Source: CAIXDN01 sp964482085
Lineage (GTDB): Bacteria; Patescibacteriota; Patescibacteriia; 2-12-FULL-60-25
Direction: 5' to 3'
Length of the DNA stretch: 64,000 nucleotides
Assembly (NCBI GenBank): GCA_964482085.1
Contig: CAYZVS010000005.1
Location: 23,477 to 87,476, forward strand
A model generated the notes under the pieces. That model ran no database searches and was not told the origin of the DNA. It worked only from the letters and a program-made list of their open reading frames with translations. Position numbers and translations under genes: made by a program. Every line of letters starts with the position of its first letter. The first letter of the stretch is position 1. This document shows positions 16,577 through 25,518 of this stretch, one piece after another.

Positions 16577-16584
16577 GCTATAAT
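16577..16584 (+). promoter_or_regulatory. Extended -10 promoter of the ligase-like gene, predicted leaderless
   Basis: TGC-TATAAT (TATAAT at 16579-16584) lies seven bases before the ATG at 16592, directly after the terminator's T-tract. No good -35 box is seen. Confidence 0.6.
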
Positions 16585-16591
16585 TCAGGCG

Positions 16592-18061
16592 ATGTCATCG
16601 TCGGTTCATTTAGAAACAACAACAGAGTCGATCTGGCCACGTATTGGTTGGGGACTTTTTCTGTTATTTTTCCTTGTTGGTATGGGCGTCGCGGCCGGCG
16701 CGCCTGTCGCCATTACCTTTGGTCTCGCGTCCGCTGTTACCGCGTTAATCGCATGGCGCTTTCCTTTTCCTGTTTTCAATGTTTGGCTCGCGCTTTCAAT
16801 GCTGCTCGGTATTCTCGTTGGTATTTATACCGGAGAAGTCCGCATCGGTGAGCGTGTTTTTTCTGCATACGTAGAACTCGCTGTCGGCGAGGTCATCGCG
16901 CTTGGTTTACTCGCCGCTTGGGCCTTGAGGATTTTATTGCTCTGGCGAGGTCGTCGCGACCGTAACTGGGAACCCTGGCTTCCGCTCGCCATCCCGTTTG
17001 TTTTATTAATCAGCGCACATCTTCTTTCTGGATTTTCAGAAGGCGATCCAGCCTGGGGAGAAGTATTCAAATTCGTCGGACGCTATCTGGTTTTTGTCTA
17101 TCTCACATCCATCGCACTGGTCGTAAACTTTGTTCGATCAAAAAAACGGTTGCGCGATGCGCTTCTCATTCTATTTCTTGTTGGCATCGCCTTTGCGCTC
17201 GATGGTCTCCGTAGCATGATCTCTTTTGATGGGGGATTCTCCTTAAATCGCGCCATGCCCGGTCCGATTCTAGAAGTAAATCCACTCGGCGGAAACCAGC
17301 ATGCCCTCGCTGAAGTCGAGTTGATCGCCATCGCTTGTGGTCTCGCACTCGCCGCACTTTTAAAAGATGGTCCTAATCGACGCTACATCTACGCCGCCTG
17401 TGCCTTCATGAGTGCTATCGTGATTCTGACATTCTCGCGCACAGCATGGATCGTCGTCCCAATCCAAATCGCCATTCTATTTGCAACGATTTGGCGCGGT
17501 GCATGGAAAACGTATCGTCGTGAGTTGGTTGCGATCTTACTGCTCGTTATTCCACTCGCCGGTATCCAGCTCGTGTACTCGCTTTCCTCCGGAGCTCAAA
17601 GCTCTATCGATTCTCGAGCGGCTCTCACGGAAATTGCCGTAGAATTATTCCGTGGATCGCCAATTATCGGTGTTGGGGCCGGAACCTTCGTTGATCGCGT
17701 CGCACACACGTATGCATTCACGCTAGAATTTGGTCCGGCTTTTGATGCCCACGGACTTATTTGGAAGGTGATGGCAGAAACAGGAACGATCGGGCTGATT
17801 GCGCTCGCCATCATATTCTTAGCTCTCGCTCGAGAAGTGAATTTTGTTTTACATCGGCTCACACCTGGTAAACCGGAAACGATCGCGTACATCTACCTAC
17901 TCGTCGGTGTCATCGGAATGCTTGCGTACGAGTTAACGAGTACGACATATTGGACGCCACGCCTGTGGTTGCCGATCGGCCTACTCCTTGCGGCCGGACG
18001 TATATTCCTTGAGCGCGAGGCTGGTCGTGATCCGGATTTTTTAAGAGGTTCCCATGTCTAA
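16592..18061 (+). CDS. O-antigen ligase/polymerase-like membrane protein
   Basis: A 489-residue membrane protein with about 12 hydrophobic segments and a longer periplasmic-type loop near residues 330-390 that contains RAALTEIAVELFRGSPIIGV and GAGTFVDRVAHTYAFTLEF. The motif SPIIGVGAG-xF with a following His-containing stretch (DAHGLIWKVMAETGTIGLI) is typical of the Wzy/WaaL O-antigen ligase superfamily, which joins lipid-linked glycans to an acceptor or polymerises repeat units on the outer face of the membrane. It overlaps the next GT4 gene by eight bases, so they form one unit with the glycosyltransferases up to 20462. A second ligase-like gene is at 54668. Confidence 0.85.
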   Translation: MSSSVHLETTTESIWPRIGWGLFLLFFLVGMGVAAGAPVAITFGLASAVTALIAWRFPFPVFNVWLALSMLLGILVGIYTGEVRIGERVFSAYVELAVGEVIALGLLAAWALRILLLWRGRRDRNWEPWLPLAIPFVLLISAHLLSGFSEGDPAWGEVFKFVGRYLVFVYLTSIALVVNFVRSKKRLRDALLILFLVGIAFALDGLRSMISFDGGFSLNRAMPGPILEVNPLGGNQHALAEVELIAIACGLALAALLKDGPNRRYIYAACAFMSAIVILTFSRTAWIVVPIQIAILFATIWRGAWKTYRRELVAILLLVIPLAGIQLVYSLSSGAQSSIDSRAALTEIAVELFRGSPIIGVGAGTFVDRVAHTYAFTLEFGPAFDAHGLIWKVMAETGTIGLIALAIIFLALAREVNFVLHRLTPGKPETIAYIYLLVGVIGMLAYELTSTTYWTPRLWLPIGLLLAAGRIFLEREAGRDPDFLRGSHV

Positions 18062-19124
18062 ACCACTTCTTGTTCACGTTGTCTGGACCTTAGGACGCGC
18101 CGGAGCCGAGCGCATGGTTTTGGATTTGTGCCGCTCACTCTCGCACGAGTATCGCATTCAAGTGATTGCCCTCGGCGGGGGAGGTGATATGGAAGCGACG
18201 TTTAAGGCCGTCGGGATTCCGGTCTTTATCGCACCCGCAACTTCAACAGGTTGGGCAAGATGGAAATTGGTTGACTGGCTCGTCTCTCGTTGGTCCGCAG
18301 AAAAACCTGATCTCGTACAAACGCATCTTGGTGCCGATGTCTGGGCAGGATTCGCTTGTCGTAAATTACGCATCCCACAAATCGTAACCGCGCACAGTCA
18401 TGAACCGGGCTTATCATTTCCTGTTCGCCTTTTGCGACTCCAGGCCTATCGAGGCGCAACCCATGTGGTCTCTGTTTCCGATTCCGTCCGCCGCATGGTC
18501 ACACGCCAATACGGTGTATCCATGTCCAAACAATCGGTGATTCGTATTGGTATCGACCTCACGCGCTTCACGCCACGCGATCCACATCAAGTAGGGGACA
18601 TGCCGCATCTAGTAACCGTAGGTCGATTATTAGACGACAAGGGCCATACGGTTTTACTTGAGGCGCTCGCAAAGATCCGAAGACCATGGACTTGGCAAAT
18701 CATTGGCGATGGTCCGGAACGCGTATCGCTACAACGCAAAGCGGAACTGCTCGGTATCATGCCGCGCGTTAATTTTGTTGGTTCTGTCGATGATATTCCC
18801 GATCGCCTCCGCAACGCCGATCTTTTCTTGCTCGCCTCGCGCCATGAGGGTCAAGCAATCGCTGTCTTGGAAGCCGCCGCCGCTCAAGTCCCGATCATTG
18901 TCAGTGATTTACCCGTCTTTGCAGAAACCTTCACGGAAGCTGAAATGATCTTTGTTGCTCCAGCCGATGTTACAAAATGGACAGCGCAAATCTCAAGCGT
19001 TCTCAATCAATACGGACAAGCTTTAGAGCGTGCTCGCAAAGCCCGTATCGTAGTAGAACAACATTTTTCACTGGAAAGAATGAAGGAAGAATACAGAGCG
19101 CTTTATCATCGAATGCTGAAATAG
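18054..19124 (+). CDS. GT4-family glycosyltransferase
   Basis: A 356-residue GT-B enzyme. The N-terminal lobe begins HVVWTLGRAGAERMVLDLC, the acceptor-side glycine-rich start of the family, and contains PQIVTAHSHEPGLSF. The C-terminal lobe has HLVTVGRLLDDKGHTVLLEA and the EX7E equivalent SRHEGQAIAVLEAAAAQVP followed by IIVSDLPVFAE. It has no membrane segments. The gene overlaps the ligase-like gene upstream, which fits a pathway where the glycan is assembled in the cytosol and then ligated outside. It is followed by a 90-bp repeat element and then another GT4 gene. Confidence 0.9.
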   Translation: MSKPLLVHVVWTLGRAGAERMVLDLCRSLSHEYRIQVIALGGGGDMEATFKAVGIPVFIAPATSTGWARWKLVDWLVSRWSAEKPDLVQTHLGADVWAGFACRKLRIPQIVTAHSHEPGLSFPVRLLRLQAYRGATHVVSVSDSVRRMVTRQYGVSMSKQSVIRIGIDLTRFTPRDPHQVGDMPHLVTVGRLLDDKGHTVLLEALAKIRRPWTWQIIGDGPERVSLQRKAELLGIMPRVNFVGSVDDIPDRLRNADLFLLASRHEGQAIAVLEAAAAQVPIIVSDLPVFAETFTEAEMIFVAPADVTKWTAQISSVLNQYGQALERARKARIVVEQHFSLERMKEEYRALYHRMLK

Positions 19125-19130
19125 AGTGAT

Positions 19131-19220
19131 GTCATCCCCGCGTAGGCGGGGATCCAGCTGAGCGAATTGAATAAAAGTTCTGATTATTTGGTTCTGGATT
19201 CCCGTCTTCACGGGAATGAC
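19131..19220 (+). repeat. 90-bp intergenic double-hairpin repeat, copy A
   Basis: The element begins GTCATCCCCG and ends ACGGGAATGAC. Its two ends are inverted (GTCAT...ATCCAG and CTGGAT...ATGAC) and each end is a hairpin, CCCCGCGTAGGCGGGG on the left and TTCCCGTCTTCACGGGAA on the right. It begins six bases after the GT4 stop and ends 15 bases before the next start. Compared with copy B (39842-39931), stem bases differ in matched pairs, so pairing is conserved. The ATTCCC-N8-GGGAAT design of the hairpins resembles dRS3-type repeats of Neisseria. Confidence 0.8.
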
Positions 19221-19235
19221 ATATACTTCAGAGAA

Positions 19236-20462
19236 ATGCGTATCCTTCAAGTAAATAAATTCTTTGATCTCCACGGCGGCGCGGAGGTGTATATGCATGG
19301 ATTGATTGACGAGCTGGAGGCTCGCGGTCATGTCGTTCATGCGTTCTCAACGCGCGGAGTAAAAAATTTACCAAATCGCGATGAAAAGTATTTTGTCACA
19401 CGCTATCACTTGGATCGCTCGGATGGATTTTGGACAGATCTGAAAAAAGCCAGAAACTTTATTTGGAATGTCGAAGCAAAAAAAGCCTTCGCGCAGATGC
19501 TCGATGATGTAAAACCGGAAGTTATTCATCTTCATAATTTATATCATCACCTTTCATCATCTTTATTACCGGAAATCCGTAAACGCAATATTCCTTGCGT
19601 CCAAACCCTGCACGACTACAAGCTCGCCGCTCCAAATTACTCGATGTTTGATCACGGCGCTCCATGTGAACGCAGTAAAGGCGGCAAGTATTACAACGTG
19701 ATCCTGCATCGATGCATGTCGGATAAGTTCATCTACAACGCGCTTCCAGCTCTTGAGATGTACTTCACCAAATTTAGGCAGAGCTATGAACGAACCGTCG
19801 CGATTTTTCTTTGTCCTTCACGTTTCATAAAAGAAAAAATGGAAGATTGGGGCGAGCCAGCTGGAAAGTTACGTTATGTTCCAAATCCAACAGGTTGGAT
19901 CGATACACCAGCCGTCCGTGGCGGGGGATATCTAATTTTTGCCGGACGACTATCAGAAGAAAAAGGTTTGGAGAGTTTTATCGAGGCTTCCGCAAAAGTT
20001 CCAGAGCTTCCCGTAAAAATTGCGGGACGTGGTCCACTGGAAGAAAAGCTCAAAAAACTCGTAAAAGATAAAGGCGCGCATCATATCGAGTTTCTCGGCT
20101 TTGTCGCGCCAGCAGAACTACAGAAGCTTCGCGATCGCGCAGAAGCACTCGTCCTCCCAACACTGAGTTATGAAAATGCCAGCGGCTCAGTTCTTGAGGC
20201 GATGGCCAGCGGCCTACCCTGTCTCGTCACCCGTACCGGCGGAAATCCAGAACTTGTCGCCGACGGCGAGAATGGCTTCCTTGTAAACCCCGGCGACGTC
20301 GATGATTGGCTTCGCACCCTCCGCCGCTTCCTTGCGACTCCAAAGGAAGTTCGCGACCAAATGGGCGCAAAGGGCCGTGAACGCATCCAAGCCAAGCATC
20401 TCTGGAAGAATCACGTCGATACGGTACTGGACTGCTATCGCGATGCAGGAGCGAGGGATTGA
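19236..20462 (+). CDS. GT4-family glycosyltransferase
   Basis: I start at the ATG at 19236, since the longer frame runs into the repeat element; this gives 408 residues. The N-terminal lobe opens MRILQVNKFFDLHGGAEVY, the glycine-rich acceptor loop, and includes HLHNLYHHLSSSLLPEIRK. The C-terminal lobe shows LIFAGRLSEEKGLESFIEA and a canonical LSYENASGSVLEAMASGLPC followed by TRTGGNPELVADGENGFLV, which contains the donor-binding EX7E motif. A run of Cys and Lys around residues 130-170 (APCERSKGGKYYNVILHRCM) is typical of a subgroup that binds a longer acceptor. It closes the polysaccharide block. The -35 box of the next unit overlaps its TGA stop. Confidence 0.9.
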   Translation: MRILQVNKFFDLHGGAEVYMHGLIDELEARGHVVHAFSTRGVKNLPNRDEKYFVTRYHLDRSDGFWTDLKKARNFIWNVEAKKAFAQMLDDVKPEVIHLHNLYHHLSSSLLPEIRKRNIPCVQTLHDYKLAAPNYSMFDHGAPCERSKGGKYYNVILHRCMSDKFIYNALPALEMYFTKFRQSYERTVAIFLCPSRFIKEKMEDWGEPAGKLRYVPNPTGWIDTPAVRGGGYLIFAGRLSEEKGLESFIEASAKVPELPVKIAGRGPLEEKLKKLVKDKGAHHIEFLGFVAPAELQKLRDRAEALVLPTLSYENASGSVLEAMASGLPCLVTRTGGNPELVADGENGFLVNPGDVDDWLRTLRRFLATPKEVRDQMGAKGRERIQAKHLWKNHVDTVLDCYRDAGARD

Positions 20463-20487
20463 CGAAATATCAAAATATTGCTAAGTA
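20459..20487 (+). promoter_or_regulatory. Sigma70-type promoter of the decayed helicase gene
   Basis: TTGACG at 20459-20464, spacer of 17, TAAGTA at 20482-20487. The -35 box overlaps the stop codon of the upstream GT4 gene. Confidence 0.55.
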
Positions 20488-20515
20488 GAGCGCACGGGAA
20501 TAACCCCGTGCGCTC
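20488..20515 (+). promoter_or_regulatory. 11-bp hairpin at the start of the helicase-remnant leader
   Basis: GAGCGCACGGG and CCCGTGCGCTC pair perfectly around AATAAC, then CTATTATT. It would end the upstream GT4 transcript as a weak terminator and also sit at the very 5' end of the mRNA made from the promoter at 20459-20487, where it could protect the RNA. Confidence 0.5.
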
Positions 20516-20535
20516 CTATTATTCAAGAGGTAATC

Positions 20536-21896
20536 GTGATCCAGCCCCATGCGTACCAGGTTCCGATCATCAAGAATGTCGCCAAGGCGCTGAAGCGCGA
20601 CGGCAAGACGCTCATGGTGATGGCTACCGGTACCGGGGAGACCATCACGGGCGCACTCGTCGTGCAGAAGCTGCTACGCTCCAAGGAGCGCATGCTGTTT
20701 CTCTGTCACAACAACGAGATCCTCCGCCAGTCCATGCTCGCGTACCGCGCCGTGTTCAACGGTAGTCGGTCGATGGGCATGTTCACGGGTGAAGAGAAGT
20801 CCGACCCCAAGACCGTCCAGTTCCTGTTCGCTTCTTTTCAGACCATGCAGGGTTGGAGGAAGAAGTTCGCGCCGGATGCCTTCGACATGGTCGTGGTCGA
20901 TGAAAGTCACCACTCCCAAGCCGAGACCTACCGTCCGACCATCGAGTACTTCCGTCCCAAGTTTCTGCTTGGCAAGACGACAAGAACATCCGCGATCTCT
21001 TCGGAGAGTCGTCGGTCACGCTCTCGCTCGAGGAGGCGATCGCTCGGAAGTACCTTTCCGATATCAACTATAAGTTGATGACGGTCGGTACAGCGTCGCG
21101 TGATGCAATCCGCGAGCTCAATCGTCGTGTTCTGCAAGGGGAGCGCATCACGCTCCGTGAGTTGAACGACAACGTTTTCATCGAGAGACTCGACACCGAC
21201 ATCGCTAATGACATCATGAGCTACAAGGCTCAAGGCATCATCTTCTGCACCGACATCAAGCAGGCAGAAGGTATGGCCAAGCTCCTCAAAAAGGCGCGGC
21301 CGTATCACAGCAAGCTTGATCGTAAGGAGCTGGATGCCGATCTCGAAGGATTCCGTCGAGGTCGCATCAAGTACCTGCTGACGGTGGACATGTTCAACGA
21401 GGGAATCGACGTTCCGGACACGGAGCTTGTCGTCTTCCTTCGCTCGACCGAGTCCAAGACCGTGTACTTGCAGCAGCTCGGCCGCGGGCTTCGCAAGGCG
21501 CCTGGCAAGACCAAGGTCACGGTTCTCGACTTTGTCGGCAACTGCGACCGTATCAAAATGGTCTCGGATTTCATGGACAAGATCGACGACTATGGTCCCA
21601 AGGAGGAGGGGCCGAGGCGTGGTCCGAGGATCGCTCGAGAGATCGATGCCTCGAGCATCATCTTCGAGCTCGATCAAGAAGCTCGCGACATTCGGGACAT
21701 CATGCACCGGATCGACGTCGAGCTCTACCCGACGATGGCCGAGGCGGTGAAGGCGGTGCAGAGGCTTGGAATCAGTAGCTAAGACGAATACAGGCAGCAA
21801 TACAAACAAGATTCTCGACTGCCATCGAACCCACATATCTACTACGCCATCTCGTGGAAGTCCTGGCCCCACTTCCTCGGCAAGGTGAAGAGCTAA
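20536..21896 (+). pseudogene. Decayed SF2 DEAD/DEAH-type helicase
   Basis: Three lesions split what was a gene of about 460 codons. It starts at a GTG (20536) after an AGAGG ribosome site. The Walker A motif reads ATGTGET, where the catalytic Lys is Glu. Motif II survives (VVVDESHH). Near 20970-20980 bases are lost: LLG is followed directly by out-of-frame sequence, and motif III (TATP) is missing; the frame resumes as DDKNIRDLFGESSVTLSLEE. Motifs IV-VI follow intact (GIIFCTDIKQAEGMA, FNEGIDVPDTELVVF, YLQQLGRGLRKAPGK). A TAA at 21780 then interrupts the C-terminus, which continues in frame as QDSRLPSNPHIYYAIS to 21896. Possibly a former restriction or defence helicase. A sequencing error cannot easily explain all three changes. 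Confidence 0.8.
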
Positions 21897-21902
21897 CACT
21901 CT

Positions 21903-21944
21903 GAACGCCGTCACTCACTCCTGAGTGGCGGCGTTCTTCGTTTT
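21903..21944 (+). terminator. Intrinsic terminator of the helicase remnant
   Basis: GAACGCCGTCACTC pairs with GAGTGGCGGCGTTC (one G-T wobble) around ACTCCT, followed by TTCGTTTT. It is well preserved although the gene is not. Confidence 0.85.
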
Positions 21945-21989
21945 AGTTCGTCACTTTAACAAAAAATTCCGCTATGCTACGCTGTTCTT

Positions 21990-23984
21990 ATGCGGCGTAG
22001 CATCTTTTCGATACTCGCCATCGCAGTATTGTCCGCGAGCGTTTTTCCATCTCCGAGTCTAGCGGCTATCGGCAACGATCAATCGCCAAAGCTCATCAAT
22101 TTTTTTCTCGGCTATGAAATCAAGGCTGATGATCCAGCTAAACTCGCACGCTGGGATATCGTTGTTCTCGACATGGACCAAACTTTTCAATTTCCTGACC
22201 GCGTCCGTCAAATCAAGCAGATTAATCCAAATGTAAAATTGCTCGCCTACGTCAGTTCCAGTGAAATTGCCCAAGCGCGCTATGGCGGCGATCTGCGTTC
22301 TCCTGGTCGTAAACTTGCCAGCAGAATTCCAGAAGCGTTTTTTCTTCCGCGAGCAAGTGGAGCTCGTGCGAGTTGGTGGCCGGGTGCATATCTTCTGAAC
22401 GCTTCGACACTCGCGCCTTCCGTTGGTGGCCAAACGTGGCGTACTTTTCTTGGTCCATTCATCCGGGATGAAGTGATGTCGACGGGATTGTGGGATGGAG
22501 TCTTCCTAGATGCAGCTTATGAGAATGTCACAGGACCTTTTGGTAATGATCTCGATCCTGATCGCAATGGAAAAGTAAACACACCGTCAGAAATAAACGC
22601 GACCTACAAAGCCGGCATGCGTGAGCTGATTCAAAATGTCAGACGCGCTATCGGTAACGACAAAATAATAATAAATAATTCCAGCGCAGCTTACGCCGAC
22701 ATCAGCAACGGTGTTTTATATGAAAATTTTCCGCGCTCTGGCTTCACGGGCCCCTTTAATGAGCTTCGTTCTACGCTCACAAAAAGCCCAGCTCCAAAAG
22801 TAAGCGCGATCAATACCAACACAAATAATCGTGAAAACCCCAATGATTTCAGGTTGATGCGATATGGACTCACAAGCGCGCTCGTTGCAGACAGTTATTA
22901 CTCATTTGATGCAGGTGATTCCGGTCATCATCGCACATGGTGGTATGACGAGTACGAGGCAACCATCGGAAATGTGAGACGGGATGCACGTAATATCAAG
23001 ACAAGCGTCTGGAGCCGCGAGTATGAACGCGGCATTGCGATCGTGAATGCAAGTAAACAATCAGAGCAAGTAACCTTGCCTGGTGAGTTTGAAAAACTAC
23101 GCGGATCACAAGATCCAAAAATTAACGACGGATCAATCGTCACACGTGTCACCGTACCTGCAGAAGATGGCATCGTTCTCATTCGTCGCTCCGATGCAAC
23201 AGAGGTTGTCGGCGCATCCGTCCGCAACGGCGATTTCTTACAAGTCTTTGACGAGACGGGTCGCCGTCTCCGCAACGGTTTCTTTGCGCAACGCGACGAT
23301 GTCCCGGGTGGAGCAAATGTGATCGCCGTCGATCTTGATCGCAATGGAAGTGAAGATCTCGTTTTCTCAAATGCCGCTGAAGTCACCGTACGTCTTTCCG
23401 GAGCATCCGATGTTAAGTTCCGTCCCTACGGCTCCAACTATCGCGGAGCGATTTCCATCGCCGCAGGCCAAACAGACAGAGACGCAGCTTGGGAGCTCGT
23501 GCTTGCCCCAGACGGAAACTCAGAACCAAAAGTCTTGATCACAGACTTGCGTGGTCGCGTACGTAAATCGTGGCTAGCTTATCAATCGCGTTTTCGCGGC
23601 GGCGTCTCCCTAGCGATAGGCGATCTCAATGGGGATGGACTACGTGAAATCTTTACCGGAACTGGTGCGGGCGGAGGTCCGCATGTCCGCAGCTTTAAAA
23701 CCGATGGAGCCATTTGGCGCGGTGGATTCTTTGCATTCAACGAGTCTGAGCGCGCAGGTGTCCGTGTTGCTATCGGTGACGTTGACGGCGATGGTCGCGA
23801 TGAGCTCGTCGTTGGTTCCGGCATCGGAGCAGCGCCCAAAGTACGGGTGTATGATGCAGACGGTAGATTACGCTCGGAATTTGTTCCTTCTGGGGTGACG
23901 GCCGCGCAAGGAGTACGTCCGGTTCTGTCCGATATCGATGGCGATGGCAAAAGAGAAATTCTGATCCCTGGTGCTGTTTTCTAA
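21990..23984 (+). CDS. Secreted protein: putative glycoside-hydrolase-like TIM barrel plus FG-GAP/VCBS repeats
   Basis: The 664-residue product has a Sec signal peptide (residues 1-25, SILAIAVLSASVFPSPSLAA). Residues 30-330 resemble the uncharacterised GHL-type putative glycoside hydrolases (SPKLINFFLGYEI, ARWDIVVLDMDQTF, NPNVKLLAYVSSSEI, LWDGVFLDAAYENV, VLYENFPRSGF), with acidic residues at strand ends. Residues 430-664 hold four or more FG-GAP/VCBS repeats with Ca-binding Asp-rich turns (IGDLNGDGLREIFTG, IGDVDGDGRDELVVG, LSDIDGDGKREILI). It is exported, and presumably binds or trims glycans at the surface; activity is untested. A TATGCT box lies upstream with no clear -35. Confidence 0.75.
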   Translation: MRRSIFSILAIAVLSASVFPSPSLAAIGNDQSPKLINFFLGYEIKADDPAKLARWDIVVLDMDQTFQFPDRVRQIKQINPNVKLLAYVSSSEIAQARYGGDLRSPGRKLASRIPEAFFLPRASGARASWWPGAYLLNASTLAPSVGGQTWRTFLGPFIRDEVMSTGLWDGVFLDAAYENVTGPFGNDLDPDRNGKVNTPSEINATYKAGMRELIQNVRRAIGNDKIIINNSSAAYADISNGVLYENFPRSGFTGPFNELRSTLTKSPAPKVSAINTNTNNRENPNDFRLMRYGLTSALVADSYYSFDAGDSGHHRTWWYDEYEATIGNVRRDARNIKTSVWSREYERGIAIVNASKQSEQVTLPGEFEKLRGSQDPKINDGSIVTRVTVPAEDGIVLIRRSDATEVVGASVRNGDFLQVFDETGRRLRNGFFAQRDDVPGGANVIAVDLDRNGSEDLVFSNAAEVTVRLSGASDVKFRPYGSNYRGAISIAAGQTDRDAAWELVLAPDGNSEPKVLITDLRGRVRKSWLAYQSRFRGGVSLAIGDLNGDGLREIFTGTGAGGGPHVRSFKTDGAIWRGGFFAFNESERAGVRVAIGDVDGDGRDELVVGSGIGAAPKVRVYDADGRLRSEFVPSGVTAAQGVRPVLSDIDGDGKREILIPGAVF

Positions 23985-23988
23985 ATAT

Positions 23989-25518
23989 ATGTCCGATGAA
24001 ACAAAAAAAATCGACGGTCTTACCATGCACGGCGCAAGAGTTGCCCTAACTCCTGCGCGTGCGGTCACGTCACATCTACGCAAACGATATCGTGAACGAT
24101 ATCGTGGCCGATATAAATACGCCTCACTCGTATTTGCTTTTGATCTTGCTGTCTTTGGTATCGCGGCAACACTCGTCGCGATCAATATTTACATCTACCT
24201 CGCACTTCCGCCGCAAAAACCAACGCTCGGAGTCGTTTTTAAAACGGCGCCTGTGCAGACAGCGGCGCCACAAGCACTCTTTGCCGAGGTTGATGCACGT
24301 GGTCAAGATTCTAATGGTCCAGTTTCCTTGCGATGGAATTTGCCAGCTGGAACGGAAATTTTAGAAGCAGAACCGCCGCTCGATTCTTCCAATGAAGTAC
24401 AGCTCGGTAATCTGAAAGCAGGGGAGAATGCTACTTCCCGACTCGTTGTCCGATTTTTTTCACCGCAAGGCAACATGCGTTTTGGATTTGAAGTGAGTGA
24501 CAATGCGCGCGTTCTTACGGGATATGAAAGTCGCCAAGTGACAGGTTCTGCGCTTTTGTTTGAGCCATTATTTGATGATGGCGCGACGCGTTCCGATGGC
24601 AGTATTCCGATGCGGCTTTCTAACAGAAGTAACCGTCTGCTTGAAAACATCACATTAGCTGGTGTTGACCAAACTCTTGTCGATGCTCTTGAACCAGATC
24701 AAGACATGATCGTCTTTGCCAAACCCGGACATGTTTCTGCTCTGATGCGCGCTTATCCGATCGTAGAGCGCGAGCTTGTCGCGGCACCCATAAATCAAGA
24801 TGCAAAAATTACATTACGTCCTTCTACAGGAAATACAGCACGTCTTGATGTCTCGATACCCGTTGCCGGAAAAGTAGAAGTCTATCACCCAGGCCTCGTA
24901 CATCCGCATATAAAAAAATTCGATGTTCCCGCCGGTACAAGAACGCTCACGATCCCGCTCGACAGACCTTCTGATGACGCAGCTTGGTACGCGGTCGCGA
25001 GCGGTCCTGCAGGCTATGGCATTGTGGCAGAATCCCGCGTGACAACGCCGTTTGATGCCTCCGCGGCTATTCGTTATTACGCTTCAACGGGTGACCAAAT
25101 CGGGATTGGTCCTCTGCCGCCGCGCGTCGGTGAAGAGACGCGCTATTGGTTACAGGTCGCACTCGGTCCAACATCCAAAGATCTTTCTGATGTCAGCATC
25201 CGTATGCGACTCCCGTCCGGCGTAAAACACACAGGACGCGACGCCTTACCATCCGGCGGCGGAATCTCGGAAACCGATGGCGAGCTGATCTGGAAGCTTC
25301 CGTATCTTGCCGCCAATTCAGAAGGGGCAACTGTCCGTGTCGAGCTCGCGCTTATCCCAACAGAATCCATGATCGGCAAAGCGCCATTATTAATCGAGTC
25401 AATTTCCGCTCGTGCAATAGAAGTAGCATCCGGTCTAACACTCGACGCCTCCATCAACGGACTCGACACGTCATTGCCAGAAGATGAAAAAGGAAGAAAT
25501 AAAGGGATCGTTGAGTAA
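23989..25518 (+). CDS. Membrane-anchored protein with large beta-rich outer region
   Basis: From the ATG at 23989 the product has 509 residues. A basic cytosolic N-terminus (HLRKRYRERYRGRYKYAS) precedes one membrane segment near residues 45-68 (FGIAATLVAINIYIYLALP). The remainder is outside and rich in strands, with DUF11- or immunoglobulin-like stretches (LRWNLPAGTEILEAEPPLD, VRIRMRLPSGVK-like segments, RVELALIPTE). I do not recognise a named family. It begins five bases after the FG-GAP protein and is probably co-transcribed, so the two may work together at the envelope. Its stop abuts the convergent queA stop with no base between. Confidence 0.7.
   Translation: MSDETKKIDGLTMHGARVALTPARAVTSHLRKRYRERYRGRYKYASLVFAFDLAVFGIAATLVAINIYIYLALPPQKPTLGVVFKTAPVQTAAPQALFAEVDARGQDSNGPVSLRWNLPAGTEILEAEPPLDSSNEVQLGNLKAGENATSRLVVRFFSPQGNMRFGFEVSDNARVLTGYESRQVTGSALLFEPLFDDGATRSDGSIPMRLSNRSNRLLENITLAGVDQTLVDALEPDQDMIVFAKPGHVSALMRAYPIVERELVAAPINQDAKITLRPSTGNTARLDVSIPVAGKVEVYHPGLVHPHIKKFDVPAGTRTLTIPLDRPSDDAAWYAVASGPAGYGIVAESRVTTPFDASAAIRYYASTGDQIGIGPLPPRVGEETRYWLQVALGPTSKDLSDVSIRMRLPSGVKHTGRDALPSGGGISETDGELIWKLPYLAANSEGATVRVELALIPTESMIGKAPLLIESISARAIEVASGLTLDASINGLDTSLPEDEKGRNKGIVE

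Noticed and set aside
20928..21914. A 328-codon minus-strand frame opposite the helicase remnant
   Set aside because: The plus-strand text contains helicase motifs on both sides of the lesions. The minus frame is longer only because the plus strand is broken.
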